Of a stretch of DNA of 64,000 nucleotides, positions 10,913 to 21,945 are shown one piece after another (the first letter of the stretch is position 1; the number at the start of each line of letters is the position of its first letter). The DNA comes from Chitinophagaceae bacterium (lineage in GTDB: Bacteria; Bacteroidota; Bacteroidia; Chitinophagales; Chitinophagaceae), in the NCBI GenBank assembly GCA_947457465.1, contig CANGWB010000008.1:1-64000 (forward strand), in the 5' to 3' direction. The translations under genes and the position numbers were made by a program. The notes under the pieces are model-generated. The model was not told the origin of the DNA. It made no database searches and saw only the letters and a program-made list of their open reading frames with translations.

Positions 10913-10928
10913 GCCATCCTTAGATGGC
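10913..10928 (-). terminator. Intrinsic terminator downstream of the 10941-12282 gene
   Basis: Minus-strand GCCATC-TAAG-GATGGC followed by TTTCTTTT. Confidence 0.75.
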
Positions 10929-10940
10929 CCTCTTAATTAG

Positions 10941-12282
10941 TTATTGAATCGTTTCGTACACATCATTCCATTTCTTCTCCTCTGCTGCCCACTTGGCTGA
11001 TGCGGCGGGATCCTTAGCGGCCCGCTTTTTCTTGGATTCATAGATCTCAGCCAGATACCCTGCGATATTCTTGTACTGTTGCTTTTCGCGGGAATCTAGT
11101 TTTTCTTTTGCCGCATAAATCTTAGCGGCTTGTAGATATGGCTCCAGGATTATTTCCAATGACTGCTGATAATCCTTATCCAGCTGGTCGCGTTTGGCGA
11201 TATCGGCCGGCAGTGCCTTGGTACCTGGCTTTGTCTTCTTTTGGACTTCTTCTGCAAACTTGACCCGTGCCTGGTTAGCCTCCTCTTTCTTGATGACGTA
11301 GTATGAACCCAAGAACAAAGGATTTTTTACCTCATCTGGTTTGAGTTGGGCACATTTTTTCAGCGAAGCGATCATGTCGGTTTCCCACTGATTCATCATT
11401 GCCGGTTTTTCAGCTCCGATTTCCAGGTTGTTTATCGTATCATAGATGAGTGACCAGCGCAATTCATGTGCCTTATAATTATCAGGCTCAGCGGCGATGG
11501 TTTCATTTAATGCCTTGATTTTATCCAAGAAGTCATCCACCAGTCCGACTGCAAAATCCAACTTGTCCAACTTGAAAAATTCACTTTCGGGATATAATTC
11601 CCCGCCGATGGTTTTCACCTTTTCGAAGTTCACGAAGTCCTTCTCCGTAAAATGATAACGGACCATAAATTGATAGATACCCTCGAAATCGGCCCCTCCG
11701 ATGCGGGCATTGATCATGCGACCATATGCCATTGAAGCGGCAGCATTATCTTTTGCCTTTTCAGCCACTACCCCGGTTAGAATAAGAAGATTCGTGTCGA
11801 TCGGAAAAGGAAGCAGGGATTTGCTGATCAAAAAATCTGAGTAGGTAATAGCTTTTTTGAGTTTAGGAATCGCATCGGCCCAACTCTTTGTGTTGTAATC
11901 TGCCAGTCCTTGATTGTAGTAATTTGAATAGATATTGATCGGACCATTCTGGTAAGCCGTTTCCTCCGTGAATTTAGTCATTGCCGGCTCCATCGATTTG
12001 TATTTTTCAAACGCTGCATCCGCTTCACTAGCAAGTGCATTACCGGTCGGTTTATTGCGGTTATCGTCTGTCATGGAAATGGCTGCGTAGATCGTAGTCT
12101 TCAGTAAGTAAGCTTCCGGTTTTGCCATGATCTTGGCGTTGGTAGCAGCCTTATCGATCTCTGTTTTGGCTTTGTCCATTTGTCCCAATAAAACAAATGT
12201 CTTGATCGACTCTACGCTTTGTGACCATCCGGCGGCAGACAGTAACGTGAAAATCAGTACAAGAGGTGTTATTTTTTTCATG
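10941..12282 (-). CDS. Secreted tetratricopeptide-type protein of unknown function
   Basis: Signal peptide MKKITPLVLIFTLLSAAGWSQ; helical repeat-like body; the longer ORF (to 12452) runs into gyrA and is unlikely. Confidence 0.75.
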
Positions 12283-12297
12283 TTTCTAGTTTGTAAA

Positions 12298-14889
12298 TTA
12301 TTCGACTGGGTTGCTTTCTGTAGATGAATCCGATACATCCGGGGTTGCAGCATCATTTCCTTCTGAAAGGTTAATGGTTTGATCTGCCAACTCCTCCGAT
12401 TCATCAGTATGATCATCCAAATTCGTGATCGCCGCGATCTCATCCCCCTCATCCAAACGGATCAGTTTTACCCCCTGGGTAGCACGTCCTTGTTCACTAA
12501 TCCCCGATACCGGCATGCGAATCGTTACCCCGCTCTTGCAAGTGATCATGATGTCTTCGGTGCCCGATACATCCAATAATCCAACAAGAGAACCGGTTTT
12601 ATCTGTCACGTTGATCGTCTTCACTCCTTTTCCACCACGGTTGGTGAATCGGTATTCATCAATCGGTGTACGTTTTCCGTAACCTTTTTCACTGACGACC
12701 AATACCGTTCTGTCAGCCTGTAAGGTTGGATTGACACAGATCATTCCGATAACAGCATCGTTATCTCCATCCACCTCGATTCCGGCGACGCCGATCGCTC
12801 CCCTTCCGGTGGGTCGTACTTTTTCTTCGGAGAAGCGGATCGCACGGCCACTTTGTACAGCCAACATGATCTCACTAGCCCCGTCGGTCATACGAGCCTG
12901 TAAGAGTTCGTCCCCTTCCACGATCGTGATCGCGTTTACACCGGTTGTCCGTGGACGAGAGAAATCCTCCAGAGCTGTTTTCTTGATCACACCCTTCTTT
13001 GTGCAAAGCACAATGTTGTGCTGCTTAACAAATTCTTCATCTTTCAGATCTTTTACGTCGATTATGGCACGGACCTTGTCATCCGGTGGCAATTGCATAA
13101 GATTCTGAATGGCACGTCCTTTACCGGTCTTCTCCCCTTCCGGTATTTCCCAAACGTTCAGCCAGTAGCAGCGTCCTTTCTCTGTGAAGAACAACAGCGT
13201 ATGATGCGAGGAGGCAACAAATAGATGTTCGATATAATCTTCATCGCGGGTACGACCGCCGATCACACCTCGTCCGCCTCTACGTTGTGCTCGGTATTCA
13301 TCAGCCGGCGTACGTTTGATATATCCTAGGTGCGAGATCGTGATCACTACATCTTCCTCTTTGATGAGATCTTTCAATTTGACTTCATCGTCCAGGTACG
13401 TGATCTCGGTATTTCGTACATCCCCAAATTTCTCTTTGATCTCAAGCAGTTCAGTTTTAATGATCCCGTAACGCATCCCCTCATCACTCAATAACTGCTC
13501 GAGGTAAGCGATCAGTTTCATCAGTTCGTCGTATTCGGCCCGGATCTTATCACGCTCCATACCGGTCAAGCGCTGCAAGCGCAATTCCAGGATCGCTTTC
13601 GCCTGAATCTCATCCAATCCCCAACCGGCGTTGATCAGATTATCTTTCGCTTGTTCCGGGTTGGGTGATTGACGGATCAGTCGGATCACTTCATCCAAGT
13701 GATCGAGGGCGATCAGATATCCCTTTAGAATATGAGCTCGTTTTTGGGCCTCCTTCAATTCAAAACGAGTGCGTCGAACCACAACTTCGTGACGGAATTC
13801 TACAAACTCTGAGATCAGATCTTTCAGGTTCAGGGTACGCGGACGGCCTTTTACGATCGCCACGTTATTGATACCATAGGAAGTTTGAAGATCCGTGTAT
13901 TTGTAAAGTTGATTGATGATCACGTTGGCGATGGCATCCCGCTTGAGATCAAGCACCAAACGTGTACCATCTTTTTGGGTAGACTCATTATTCACATTCG
14001 AAACGCCTTCGATCACTTTATCATTGACGAGTTCACCGATGCGATTCACGAGCGCATCTCGGTTTACCTGATAGGGAACCTCAGTTATAATGATTTGTTC
14101 CCGACCATTGGCCTTTGCCTCCACAGTCAATTTACCTCTGACCACCACACGCCCCCGGCCGGTATGCATCGCTAAACGAACACCTTCCATTCCGTAAATC
14201 ACGCCACCAGTAGGAAAATCGGGCGCCTTGATGAACTGCATCAGGGAATCGATGTCGATTTCTCGATTGTCGATATAGGCTACACAACCGTCGATTACCT
14301 CGGAGAGATTGTGCGGCATCATGTTTGTTGCCATACCCACGGCAATACCACTGGAACCGTTTACCAGTAATTGTGGGATGCGGGTGGGCAATACAGTGGG
14401 TTCCTTCTCTGAATCATCAAAATTCAGTTGGAAATCGACGGTGTCCTTGTCGATATCATCGAGCATATGTTCGGCCAGTCGCTCCAAACGCGCCTCTGTG
14501 TAACGCATGGCAGCCGGACCGTCACCATCCTGATTTCCAAAGTTTCCCTGCCCATCGATCATGGCATAGCGCATGCTCCATTCCTGCGCCATACGTACCA
14601 TCGCATCATAAACGGAGGAATCGCCGTGGGGGTGGTATTTACCCAACACTTCACCGACGATACGGGCAGACTTCTTATAAGGCTTATTGAAATTGATACC
14701 CAATTCGTTCATCGCAAACAGCACGCGGCGATGAACCGGCTTCAATCCATCACGCACATCGGGTAAGGCACGACCTACGATCACCGACATGGAATAGTCG
14801 ATGTAGGCGGTCTTCATCTGCTCCTCGATCTGAATCGGTAAGATCCGATCTTGATCCTGCGTGCGTTCTGGTAATCGATTTTCTTCCAT
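12298..14889 (-). CDS. gyrA: DNA gyrase subunit A
   Basis: [36 protein letters not shown]; GyrA-box type [13 protein letters not shown]; acidic C-terminal tail. Confidence 0.98.
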   Translation of the reverse strand: MEENRLPERTQDQDRILPIQIEEQMKTAYIDYSMSVIVGRALPDVRDGLKPVHRRVLFAMNELGINFNKPYKKSARIVGEVLGKYHPHGDSSVYDAMVRMAQEWSMRYAMIDGQGNFGNQDGDGPAAMRYTEARLERLAEHMLDDIDKDTVDFQLNFDDSEKEPTVLPTRIPQLLVNGSSGIAVGMATNMMPHNLSEVIDGCVAYIDNREIDIDSLMQFIKAPDFPTGGVIYGMEGVRLAMHTGRGRVVVRGKLTVEAKANGREQIIITEVPYQVNRDALVNRIGELVNDKVIEGVSNVNNESTQKDGTRLVLDLKRDAIANVIINQLYKYTDLQTSYGINNVAIVKGRPRTLNLKDLISEFVEFRHEVVVRRTRFELKEAQKRAHILKGYLIALDHLDEVIRLIRQSPNPEQAKDNLINAGWGLDEIQAKAILELRLQRLTGMERDKIRAEYDELMKLIAYLEQLLSDEGMRYGIIKTELLEIKEKFGDVRNTEITYLDDEVKLKDLIKEEDVVITISHLGYIKRTPADEYRAQRRGGRGVIGGRTRDEDYIEHLFVASSHHTLLFFTEKGRCYWLNVWEIPEGEKTGKGRAIQNLMQLPPDDKVRAIIDVKDLKDEEFVKQHNIVLCTKKGVIKKTALEDFSRPRTTGVNAITIVEGDELLQARMTDGASEIMLAVQSGRAIRFSEEKVRPTGRGAIGVAGIEVDGDNDAVIGMICVNPTLQADRTVLVVSEKGYGKRTPIDEYRFTNRGGKGVKTINVTDKTGSLVGLLDVSGTEDIMITCKSGVTIRMPVSGISEQGRATQGVKLIRLDEGDEIAAITNLDDHTDESEELADQTINLSEGNDAATPDVSDSSTESNPVE

Positions 14890-15129
14890 TGGAAAAACCT
14901 GTTTTTTTAAACCCCGTCAACGTCCGTTTTGAGTGACAAAACGCATGGGGAAAGGCAGGTCGACAAATGTACTTTTTCCTAGGCCAGAACGGGGTTTATT
15001 GGATAGCTTTTTTAGCCCACAATGTGTTGGTTTTATCCACTTATGTGAATTACTTTTTCGCAGTTTTTTTTGACCATAACGGACCACCCTTTTGGCTTTT
15101 CTTAGATCCCTTTCAACGAACTTTACCCC

Positions 15130-16443
15130 ATGTCAAGCCTCTTAGTCTTTGGAGCCGGAAAATCGGCCACCGTATTGATCGATTATCTGGTACAGGCATG
15201 TTCGCTAAAAGGTTTTTCATTGGAAATTGTGGATGCTCAACCCGGTGTGGCCAATGCCAAGCTCCAAGATTCCTGCCAACGTCAGGGGATAGATGGTACA
15301 TCTTTCATAGCACGCTCCTACGATATTCATTCCATCACCGATCGGGAATCGAGTATTACAAACGCTGAAGTGGTGATATCCCTTCTACCCCCTCATTTGC
15401 ATTCGATTGTGGCAGCGGATTGTATTCGACTGAAAAGATCTCTTTTCACGGCCTCGTATGTCGACCCATCTATCCAACAAATGGCATCGGAAATAGAAGA
15501 AAATAGACTTCTTTTTCTGTACGAAATGGGATTAGATCCGGGGATCGATCATATGAGTTTGATGGAACTGCTGGAGGGTATTCGGGCAAAGGGTGGCATG
15601 CCAACCGGTATTCGCTCCCATTGCGGTGGACTTGTAGCACCCGAGAGTGACGACAATCCCTGGCACTACAAGATCAGCTGGAATCCGCGCAATGTGGTCA
15701 TGGCCGGAGTTGCCGGGGCACAGTACCTGGAAAACGATCGTTTGATCGAAAAAAACCATGCCCAACTTTTCAGCCAAGAACACCTGCTTCGTCTGGATCA
15801 AGTGGGTGAATTTGCTTACTACCCGAACCGAGATTCACTGAGTTATATCGATCGATATGGTTTGCAAGGCATCGCTTCGTTTCAACGAACCACATTGCGT
15901 CATCCCGCTTTTATGAAAGGCTGGAATGCGATCGTAGAGTTGGGCATGATCGATGATAAAAGGATAGTGGAGCTCAAACCTGGAACCACACTGGCCGCCG
16001 GACTGAACGCTTGTGTCGGCTTACCGGATACACTTTCATCGGATATCCGATACCTGTTGAATTGGCTTGGTTGGGATGACCATGAAACTCTGCTCCCCTT
16101 TGCTTCTTCGACACCTGCTTCCATCCTGCAGTTTGCCATGGAAAATAAATGGGTACTGAAACCGACCGACAAAGATCAGATCGTGATGGTTCATGAGATC
16201 GAGTACCAAATAGATGGTAAAACAAAATACTTGAAGAGTTGGCTTATCGATACGGGTCTGGATGCAGTTCGAACCGCCATGGCACGTACGGTCGGTTTGC
16301 CGATCGGAATTGCAGCTGTTCAATTCTTAGAAAAAAGGTGGACGGCAAAAGGGCTGCAGATTCCTACCCTACCGACTATCTATGAACCTGTATTGACTGA
16401 GCTACGTTCGTATGGACTCGTTTTCCATGAGTCGGAAAACTGA
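15130..16443 (+). CDS. Saccharopine dehydrogenase-family protein (saccharopine reductase-like)
   Basis: VFGAGKSATVLIDYLVQ Rossmann start; EMGLDPGIDHMSLMELLEGIRAKGG; HCGGLVAPESDDNPWHYKISWNPRNVV. Confidence 0.9.
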   Translation: MSSLLVFGAGKSATVLIDYLVQACSLKGFSLEIVDAQPGVANAKLQDSCQRQGIDGTSFIARSYDIHSITDRESSITNAEVVISLLPPHLHSIVAADCIRLKRSLFTASYVDPSIQQMASEIEENRLLFLYEMGLDPGIDHMSLMELLEGIRAKGGMPTGIRSHCGGLVAPESDDNPWHYKISWNPRNVVMAGVAGAQYLENDRLIEKNHAQLFSQEHLLRLDQVGEFAYYPNRDSLSYIDRYGLQGIASFQRTTLRHPAFMKGWNAIVELGMIDDKRIVELKPGTTLAAGLNACVGLPDTLSSDIRYLLNWLGWDDHETLLPFASSTPASILQFAMENKWVLKPTDKDQIVMVHEIEYQIDGKTKYLKSWLIDTGLDAVRTAMARTVGLPIGIAAVQFLEKRWTAKGLQIPTLPTIYEPVLTELRSYGLVFHESEN

Positions 16444-16851
16444 TCAATGTCCGGCTATTTTCAACACCATCTCCCACTCATCGGCAGTAACGGCTTGAAC
16501 GGATAGCCTGCCCAATCGTACAAGGGCCATATTCGCTAATTTCTTCTCGGCTTTGATAGATGCAAGAGAAACAGGCTTCTTGAGTTTTTTTACAGGCTTC
16601 ACATCTACGGATACCCAATTTGGATCATCACTGGTAGGATCTTGGTAAGCTTCTCGAACGATTTCCATGATTCCCACGATCTCGACGCCTTCATTACTAT
16701 GATAAAAAAAGGCTTGATCACCTTTTTTCATAGCCCGGAGGTTGTTGCGGGCACCGTAATTGCGCACACCATCCCAGAAGGTTTTCTTATCTGCGATCAA
16801 TTGATCCCAAGAATACTTGAACGGTTCGGATTTCATCAGCCAGTATGCCAT
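16444..16851 (-). CDS. EVE (PUA-like) domain-containing protein
   Basis: MAYWLMKSEPFKYSWDQL...WDGVRNYGARNNLRAMKKGDQAFFYHSNE; start chosen at MAYW rather than ORF start 16872. Confidence 0.93.
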   Translation of the reverse strand: MAYWLMKSEPFKYSWDQLIADKKTFWDGVRNYGARNNLRAMKKGDQAFFYHSNEGVEIVGIMEIVREAYQDPTSDDPNWVSVDVKPVKKLKKPVSLASIKAEKKLANMALVRLGRLSVQAVTADEWEMVLKIAGH

Positions 16852-16861
16852 AGTTTGAATT

Positions 16862-17581
16862 TTACCAACCACTCGTCAACACATCAGCCAGGTGCATGGT
16901 TTTCAAGGAGAGTCCATTTTTTTGCACATATCCCTGGAGGTGCATCAAGCAGGATAGATCGGTGGAGATCAGGCAATCGGCCCCAAGTTGAATGGCTTGC
17001 TCCACTTTTTGTTGACCCATGGCTACGGATATATCCGGGTACTTGACAGAGAACGTTCCACCAAAGCCGCAGCAGGTTTCAGCATCGAGTAGTTCGATCA
17101 ATTGTAGTCCCTCTACCCCACCCAGCAATTGTCTGGGCTCTTTTTTGATCTTACATTCTCGCAGGCCGGCGCAGGAATCATGATAGGCCGCTTTCACATT
17201 CAACCGGGCACCGAATCGTGTCGCATGCAACGTGTTGACCAGAAATTCACTCAATTCAAAAATGCGCTTCGGAGTGGACTGTGCCTCATGGTGTAGTGAT
17301 GAACTATCGAAGAGCTTGGCATAATAATTACGGATGAAACCGGCACAACTGGCACTCGGCGTTACGATCGTCGTTGCCTCTGAAAAATCAGCCAACCATT
17401 TCCCACAAACCGAACGTGCATCTTCCCAATAGCCGGCATTGAAAGCAGGCTGTCCGCAACAGGTCTGCTCTTCATTGTAAATGACCTGACACCCGACTCG
17501 CTCCAACAGCTTAACTACGTTAAAAGCCGTTTGAGGATAGAGCTGATCGACAAAACAGGGTATGAAAAGATGAACTTTCAT
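16862..17581 (-). CDS. (Fe-S)-binding protein, LutA/YkgE-like (CCG domain)
   Basis: MKVHLFIPCFVDQLYPQTAFNVVKLLERVGCQVIYNEEQTCCGQPAFNAGYWEDAR; AETCCGFGGTFSVKYPDIS; ORF-track start (17629) too early. Confidence 0.93.
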   Translation of the reverse strand: MKVHLFIPCFVDQLYPQTAFNVVKLLERVGCQVIYNEEQTCCGQPAFNAGYWEDARSVCGKWLADFSEATTIVTPSASCAGFIRNYYAKLFDSSSLHHEAQSTPKRIFELSEFLVNTLHATRFGARLNVKAAYHDSCAGLRECKIKKEPRQLLGGVEGLQLIELLDAETCCGFGGTFSVKYPDISVAMGQQKVEQAIQLGADCLISTDLSCLMHLQGYVQKNGLSLKTMHLADVLTSGW

Positions 17582-17614
17582 TTTGTGTATTGGGTCAAAA
17601 ATATAGAAAACAAA

Positions 17615-17642
17615 ATGGCCCCGATGCAATCATCAGGGCCAT
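17615..17642 (-). terminator. Probable intrinsic terminator after the 17665-18351 gene
   Basis: Minus strand ATGGCCC-T-GATG-ATTG-CATC-G-GGGCCAT followed by TTTTGTTTTC. Confidence 0.65.
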
Positions 17643-17664
17643 CCGATAAAAAGACTTTTATCAA

Positions 17665-18351
17665 TTATTTGGGATCCGCATAAACACCCAGCTGAGCCAG
17701 GTAATTATCGGCGTCAAAGGCTTGTTGGCTTCGGGGATATTTTTCCTTGATCTCCTGGTACAATTCGATGGCCACATCCGTCTTTTTCATGGCACGGTCG
17801 GCCAGGTAAGCAGCCAGGAACAAGTATTCAGGCGAATTGGCCTCATCGTCCTTGAAATGGCGACCAGCTTGCTTATAGGCATCCAATGCCTGATCGAGTT
17901 TGCCCCAATCGGCATAAGCATCACCCATCAGCTTATAAGCACGGGCTTGAGTCAGTTTCTCATCCGATTTGAAATCACTCAAATGTTTAACTGCCTTTTC
18001 GTAGTTATCCAGTTTCAGATAACAACTCCCGGCATAAAAATTAGCCAGATTAGCCGATGCGGTACCGTCGTACTGGCTGATCACTTTGAGGAAGCCAGGG
18101 AATTGACCATCTCCATTAAGCGCTTTTTGGATCGAGTCGAGGCGATAGTATTCTTCCGCCTTGAACAGAGCATCCTGCGCTTTTTGATCCCGTGGAGCTT
18201 GATAAAATTCCTGATAAGAAAACCAGCCCCCACCGATCAGGAGGACGGCCCCGGCGGCGATCATCAGCCATTTGCGGTTATTCTGCCAAAATCCCTGCAG
18301 CGCCGCCACAGATGGTTCAGATGAAAGCTGTGTTTGTTTTTCTTGACTCAT
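17665..18351 (-). CDS. Membrane-anchored tetratricopeptide repeat protein
   Basis: N-terminal TM (WLMIAAGAVLLIGGGWFSY) then TPR-like repeats (AYKLMGDAYADWGKLDQALDAYKQAGRHF). Confidence 0.8.
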   Translation of the reverse strand: MSQEKQTQLSSEPSVAALQGFWQNNRKWLMIAAGAVLLIGGGWFSYQEFYQAPRDQKAQDALFKAEEYYRLDSIQKALNGDGQFPGFLKVISQYDGTASANLANFYAGSCYLKLDNYEKAVKHLSDFKSDEKLTQARAYKLMGDAYADWGKLDQALDAYKQAGRHFKDDEANSPEYLFLAAYLADRAMKKTDVAIELYQEIKEKYPRSQQAFDADNYLAQLGVYADPK

Positions 18352-18367
18352 AAAAAAAATTCAAAGA

Positions 18368-19363
18368 TTAATCGACTATAAAAGGGTAATGTGGGTCAAC
18401 GTAAACATCCTTGAGGACCTCGCTGTCGTCGGGCCAAGGACTTTCCTCCGCGAATGTGACAGATTCATTCACCATCCTGTCCACACGCGCGTCTATTTCA
18501 CTCAACTGTTCTTCGGTGGCAAACTGATTGTCACGAATGGTTTTCAAAACTTGCTGGATCGGATCCTTCAATTTGTAATCTTCAACCTCGTCCTTGCTCC
18601 GGTATTTCTGTGGATCACTGATCGAGTGACCTTTGTAACGATATGTTTTAATTTCCAGTAAGGTCGGACCATCTCCTTCCCGAGCCCGACGAACGGCACG
18701 GGCCACACCATCATGCACTGCTTCCGGACTCATGCCATCGATCACATCAGCCGGCATTTCATAGGCATCTGCCAGTTTATAGATGTCGGTAATGTTTGAG
18801 GTTCGCTCAATGGATGTACCCATGGCGTACTGGTTATTCTCGCAAATAAAGATCACGGGAAGTTTCCAGGTCATGGCCAAATTGAACGTTTCATGTAACA
18901 TTCCCTGACGGGCGGCTCCGTCACCGAAATAGGCAAGCGTTACATTGTCGGTTCCGCGATATTTTTCAGCAAATGCCAGGCCTGCGCCGGTACCGATCTG
19001 AGCGCCCACGATACCGTGACCGCCATAGAAATTGCATTCCTTGCTGAAAAAGTGCATACTTCCACCCTTTCCTTTGGCACAACCGGTGGCTTTGCCATAG
19101 AGTTCTGCCATACAACTGTTCACGGAAACACCTTTAGCAATGGCCAAACCGTGATCGCGATAAGCAGTTATGAAAAGATCTTCCGGGCGAGTAGCTGTCA
19201 TACAGCCTGCCGCAATAGCTTCCTGCCCTACATAGGCATGAAAGAAGCCGCGAATCTTCCCTTCCATTTTGTACTTCTCCTCTGCCATCAATTCAAATTG
19301 ACGGATCAGCTGCATCAGCTCGTACCAGTAGAGGTATGTTTCCTTCGAAAATTTGGTCACCAC
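18368..19363 (-). CDS. pdhA: Pyruvate dehydrogenase E1 component subunit alpha
   Basis: GFFHAYVGQEAIAAG, GKGGSMHFFSKECNFYGGHGIVGAQIGTGAGLAFA, TYRYKGHSISDPQKYR. Confidence 0.95.
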   Translation of the reverse strand: MVTKFSKETYLYWYELMQLIRQFELMAEEKYKMEGKIRGFFHAYVGQEAIAAGCMTATRPEDLFITAYRDHGLAIAKGVSVNSCMAELYGKATGCAKGKGGSMHFFSKECNFYGGHGIVGAQIGTGAGLAFAEKYRGTDNVTLAYFGDGAARQGMLHETFNLAMTWKLPVIFICENNQYAMGTSIERTSNITDIYKLADAYEMPADVIDGMSPEAVHDGVARAVRRAREGDGPTLLEIKTYRYKGHSISDPQKYRSKDEVEDYKLKDPIQQVLKTIRDNQFATEEQLSEIDARVDRMVNESVTFAEESPWPDDSEVLKDVYVDPHYPFIVD

Positions 19364-19382
19364 AGGCCAAAAATTTGTGGCG

Positions 19383-19390
19383 CAAATATA
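19383..19390 (-). promoter_or_regulatory. Putative -7 box (TATATTTG) for pdhA
   Basis: Minus-strand match to TAnnTTTG upstream of pdhA. Confidence 0.45.
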
Positions 19391-19452
19391 GGAAAAAAAG
19401 GGTCGGATAGGTCCTCTTGCTGAACCGCTTAGGCTGACTAACTTGCCGTGCC

Positions 19453-20541
19453 ATGCTACGGATCGAACAATTGCGGTTGACCCAGTTCAAAAACCACCCC
19501 GACCACCCCCTAGTCTTTGGGTCGAGGGTGATCGGCATTACCGGCGCGAACGGTGTCGGTAAAACCAATTTACTGGACGCTCTTTATACGCTTTGTTTTT
19601 CCCGCGGATATTTTTCCCGTTCCGATCAAAGTCTTGTTCGACATGGTGAGAATGGGTTTCGGATCGATGGGAAGATCCAGCGAAATGGCCAGCACCACGA
19701 AGTTTCGATTATTTTGAGGGAGACTGCTAAAAAAGAGATCTGGCACGATGGCGACCTCCTACCCCGTCTATCCGATCATTTGGGTCGTTTTCCGGTGGTG
19801 ATGATCGCCCCTGATGATTCGGAATTGATCACGGGAGAGAGTAAAACCAGACGCCAGTTTCTGGATGCCCTAATCAGCCAGGTAGATGGAAATTATTTGT
19901 CTACCCTGACCAAATTCAACCGATTATTGCAACAACGCCAAGCACTGCTTCGAGAATGTGGTGAATTGGGTACGACGCCTGACCGTTCAGCGCTGTTGGA
20001 TGTGATCGATGAGCAATGGATTGAAACCATCCGCCTGATCATACCCGCCCGAAAACTATGGAGCATCCGGTTGCAACAACGGATGCTGGAGCTTTACACG
20101 TCCTTCGCCGGCGATGCGGAACCTATAGAGATGTGTTATCAATGCGACCTGCCCGAAGAATCGACCCAAACGTTTATTCGAGAAAACCGATCAAGAGATA
20201 CAGCCGCCCAACGAAATACTCGGGGGCCGCACCGAGATGATATTCTTTTTTCAATGGGCGGTCATTCTTTCAAACAAGTAGCCTCCCAGGGGCAGCGCAA
20301 GACCTTACTTTTTGCGCTAAAACTAGCGGAGCGCACACTGCTCGAAGAATATTTGACGCTCCCCCCAATTGTTTTGTTGGATGATGTTTTTGAAAAATTG
20401 GATCCAAAGCGTATCAGCGCCTTGCTTCAGTGGGTTGCTAAAAATACCGGTTCACAAGTTTTCATTACGGATACTGACCCCAATCGACTTAGAGAGAATC
20501 TTGATCCGCTTCACCCGGGTTGGCAATTGTTGGAGTTCTGA
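19453..20541 (+). CDS. recF: DNA replication/repair protein RecF
   Basis: MLRIEQLRLTQFKNHPDHPLVFGSRVIGITGANGVGKTNLLDALYTLCFSRGYF; GPHRDDILFSMGGHSFKQVASQGQRKTLLFALKLAE. Confidence 0.97.
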   Translation: MLRIEQLRLTQFKNHPDHPLVFGSRVIGITGANGVGKTNLLDALYTLCFSRGYFSRSDQSLVRHGENGFRIDGKIQRNGQHHEVSIILRETAKKEIWHDGDLLPRLSDHLGRFPVVMIAPDDSELITGESKTRRQFLDALISQVDGNYLSTLTKFNRLLQQRQALLRECGELGTTPDRSALLDVIDEQWIETIRLIIPARKLWSIRLQQRMLELYTSFAGDAEPIEMCYQCDLPEESTQTFIRENRSRDTAAQRNTRGPHRDDILFSMGGHSFKQVASQGQRKTLLFALKLAERTLLEEYLTLPPIVLLDDVFEKLDPKRISALLQWVAKNTGSQVFITDTDPNRLRENLDPLHPGWQLLEF

Positions 20542-20556
20542 CAGGGTAGAATGCGG

Positions 20557-20564
20557 TACTTTTG
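20557..20564 (+). promoter_or_regulatory. Putative -7 box (TACTTTTG) for the DUF721 gene
   Basis: TAnnTTTG 4 nt upstream of ATG 20569. Confidence 0.4.
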
Positions 20565-20568
20565 AAAC

Positions 20569-20850
20569 ATGGGAGAATATCGATTGCAAGACGCTATACA
20601 AGCTTTTTTATCCGGGAGCCGGATTGAAGGAAACATGCGTGCTATGCAGATTACTGATATCTGGAGTGAACTAATGGGACCGATGATCGCGGGTTACACA
20701 GATAAGATCCAGATCATCGGCTCAAAACTTTTCATCTATACTCAGGTTGCCCCACTTCGGCATGAACTTAGTTTTCAGCGAGATAGCATTCGCACCCGGG
20801 TGAATGAAGCACTCGGCCAGGCCTTGATTGAGGAAGTCATTATCCAGTGA
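20569..20850 (+). CDS. DUF721-family protein
   Basis: Small ORF directly after recF; MGEYRLQDAIQAFLSGSRIEGNMRAMQITDIWSELMGPMIAGYTDKIQIIGSKLFIYTQVAPLRHELSFQR. Confidence 0.85.
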   Translation: MGEYRLQDAIQAFLSGSRIEGNMRAMQITDIWSELMGPMIAGYTDKIQIIGSKLFIYTQVAPLRHELSFQRDSIRTRVNEALGQALIEEVIIQ

Positions 20851-21945
20851 TCAATTGATCCCCTTCAGCATGCTGCCACAATCTGTCAGCGCATTTTTCC
20901 TAATAACAGTACCCTTTTCCAAATAATAGATCGTTGGGTCCACCCTCGCGGCTGTTCGGATCGGTGTCCGGTCACAGCTGACAACACGAACAGTTGGATA
21001 GATTTTTTGCAAGGTAGTGTCCCATAGCTCCATTCGATTCGTGATCAACACAAGTGGAATATTCTTTTTGTTTGCCACTTGGTACAGGTTGTTCCATTCA
21101 TTTTTCTGAGAAGTTGAAAGACTAGTAACCTGTTGCGTAAAAAGTAACAACAGTTTATCCGACTCTAACAGGGATTCTGTAGTATCTGAACCGCTGATGG
21201 TATAGAGCGCAAAACCCTGAATGGGTGCCTGTTGAATTTCGCCCGTTTCGTATCGACGAATGAAACGATAGGTGTCGGCAGAAAAATCCTCCGGAAACCG
21301 ATCTGCTGAGAATTCCACTTCCGCTCCATTTTTTTCATATACGAACATAACGGTGGATCCGGGTGGTGGCGGTGGTTGTTTTCGGGCTTCCGGGATGTTG
21401 GTGCCGATTTTATAAGGAAGGCAATCGATCAGTGGTAAATGATCTAATACATAAAACTGTAAGCCAATAGATAGAGTAGTAACCAAGGCTACCAAAATGG
21501 TGGACACAGGACCTGGCAATTGCATTCCTGCTGTTGGTGCCTTGATCAACAAAAAAACAATGGCGCCAAGTAAGATCAGATCCTTAAAGAAGGATGACGA
21601 GGCGTTTATCGGTAAACAATCTCCAAAGCATCCACAAGTTTTCGGGTAACCGGTGTAATACGTGTAGCCGGTCAGAACCGTAAAGAACAAGATCAGCGAT
21701 ATGAGTAAACGAAGATTCCATTTGTATTGCCATCCGATGCATAAAGCAAAACCGGATGTGATTTCCAGTACGTTCATGGATACTGAAAAGATATTGGCGT
21801 AAGGAATCAGTACATAGAGGTGCCAGATCTCAAAATACTCCTCCATTTTGTAGGCTAGTCCGAGTGGATCATTAGCCTTTACGAGTCCGGAGAAGATGAA
21901 TAAAAGGCCTACACCGTATCGGAGAATGGTGATCAGCCCTTTCAT
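20851..21945 (-). CDS. DoxX/MauE-like membrane protein, BT_3928 family
   Basis: MKGLITILRYGVGLLFIFSGLVKANDPLGLAYKMEEYFE; CGCFGDCLPI motif; multiple TM. Confidence 0.85.
   Translation of the reverse strand: MKGLITILRYGVGLLFIFSGLVKANDPLGLAYKMEEYFEIWHLYVLIPYANIFSVSMNVLEITSGFALCIGWQYKWNLRLLISLILFFTVLTGYTYYTGYPKTCGCFGDCLPINASSSFFKDLILLGAIVFLLIKAPTAGMQLPGPVSTILVALVTTLSIGLQFYVLDHLPLIDCLPYKIGTNIPEARKQPPPPPGSTVMFVYEKNGAEVEFSADRFPEDFSADTYRFIRRYETGEIQQAPIQGFALYTISGSDTTESLLESDKLLLLFTQQVTSLSTSQKNEWNNLYQVANKKNIPLVLITNRMELWDTTLQKIYPTVRVVSCDRTPIRTAARVDPTIYYLEKGTVIRKNALTDCGSMLKGIN

Noticed and set aside
12283-12452. N-terminal extension of the 10941-12452 ORF
   Set aside because: Overlaps gyrA and precedes an obvious signal peptide start MKKITPL.
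14967-15368. 133-aa ORF bridging the gyrA-saccharopine dehydrogenase gap
   Set aside because: Mostly overlaps the saccharopine dehydrogenase gene out of frame; compositionally odd and without motifs.
16444-16851. EVE-domain protein as a possible modified-DNA defence component
   Set aside because: Stand-alone EVE protein without nuclease, helicase or other defence genes nearby; more likely a housekeeping YTH/PUA-like reader.
17722-18324. 200-aa plus-strand ORF antisense to the TPR membrane protein
   Set aside because: Fully within a gene with signal/TM and TPR features on the other strand; no family resemblance.
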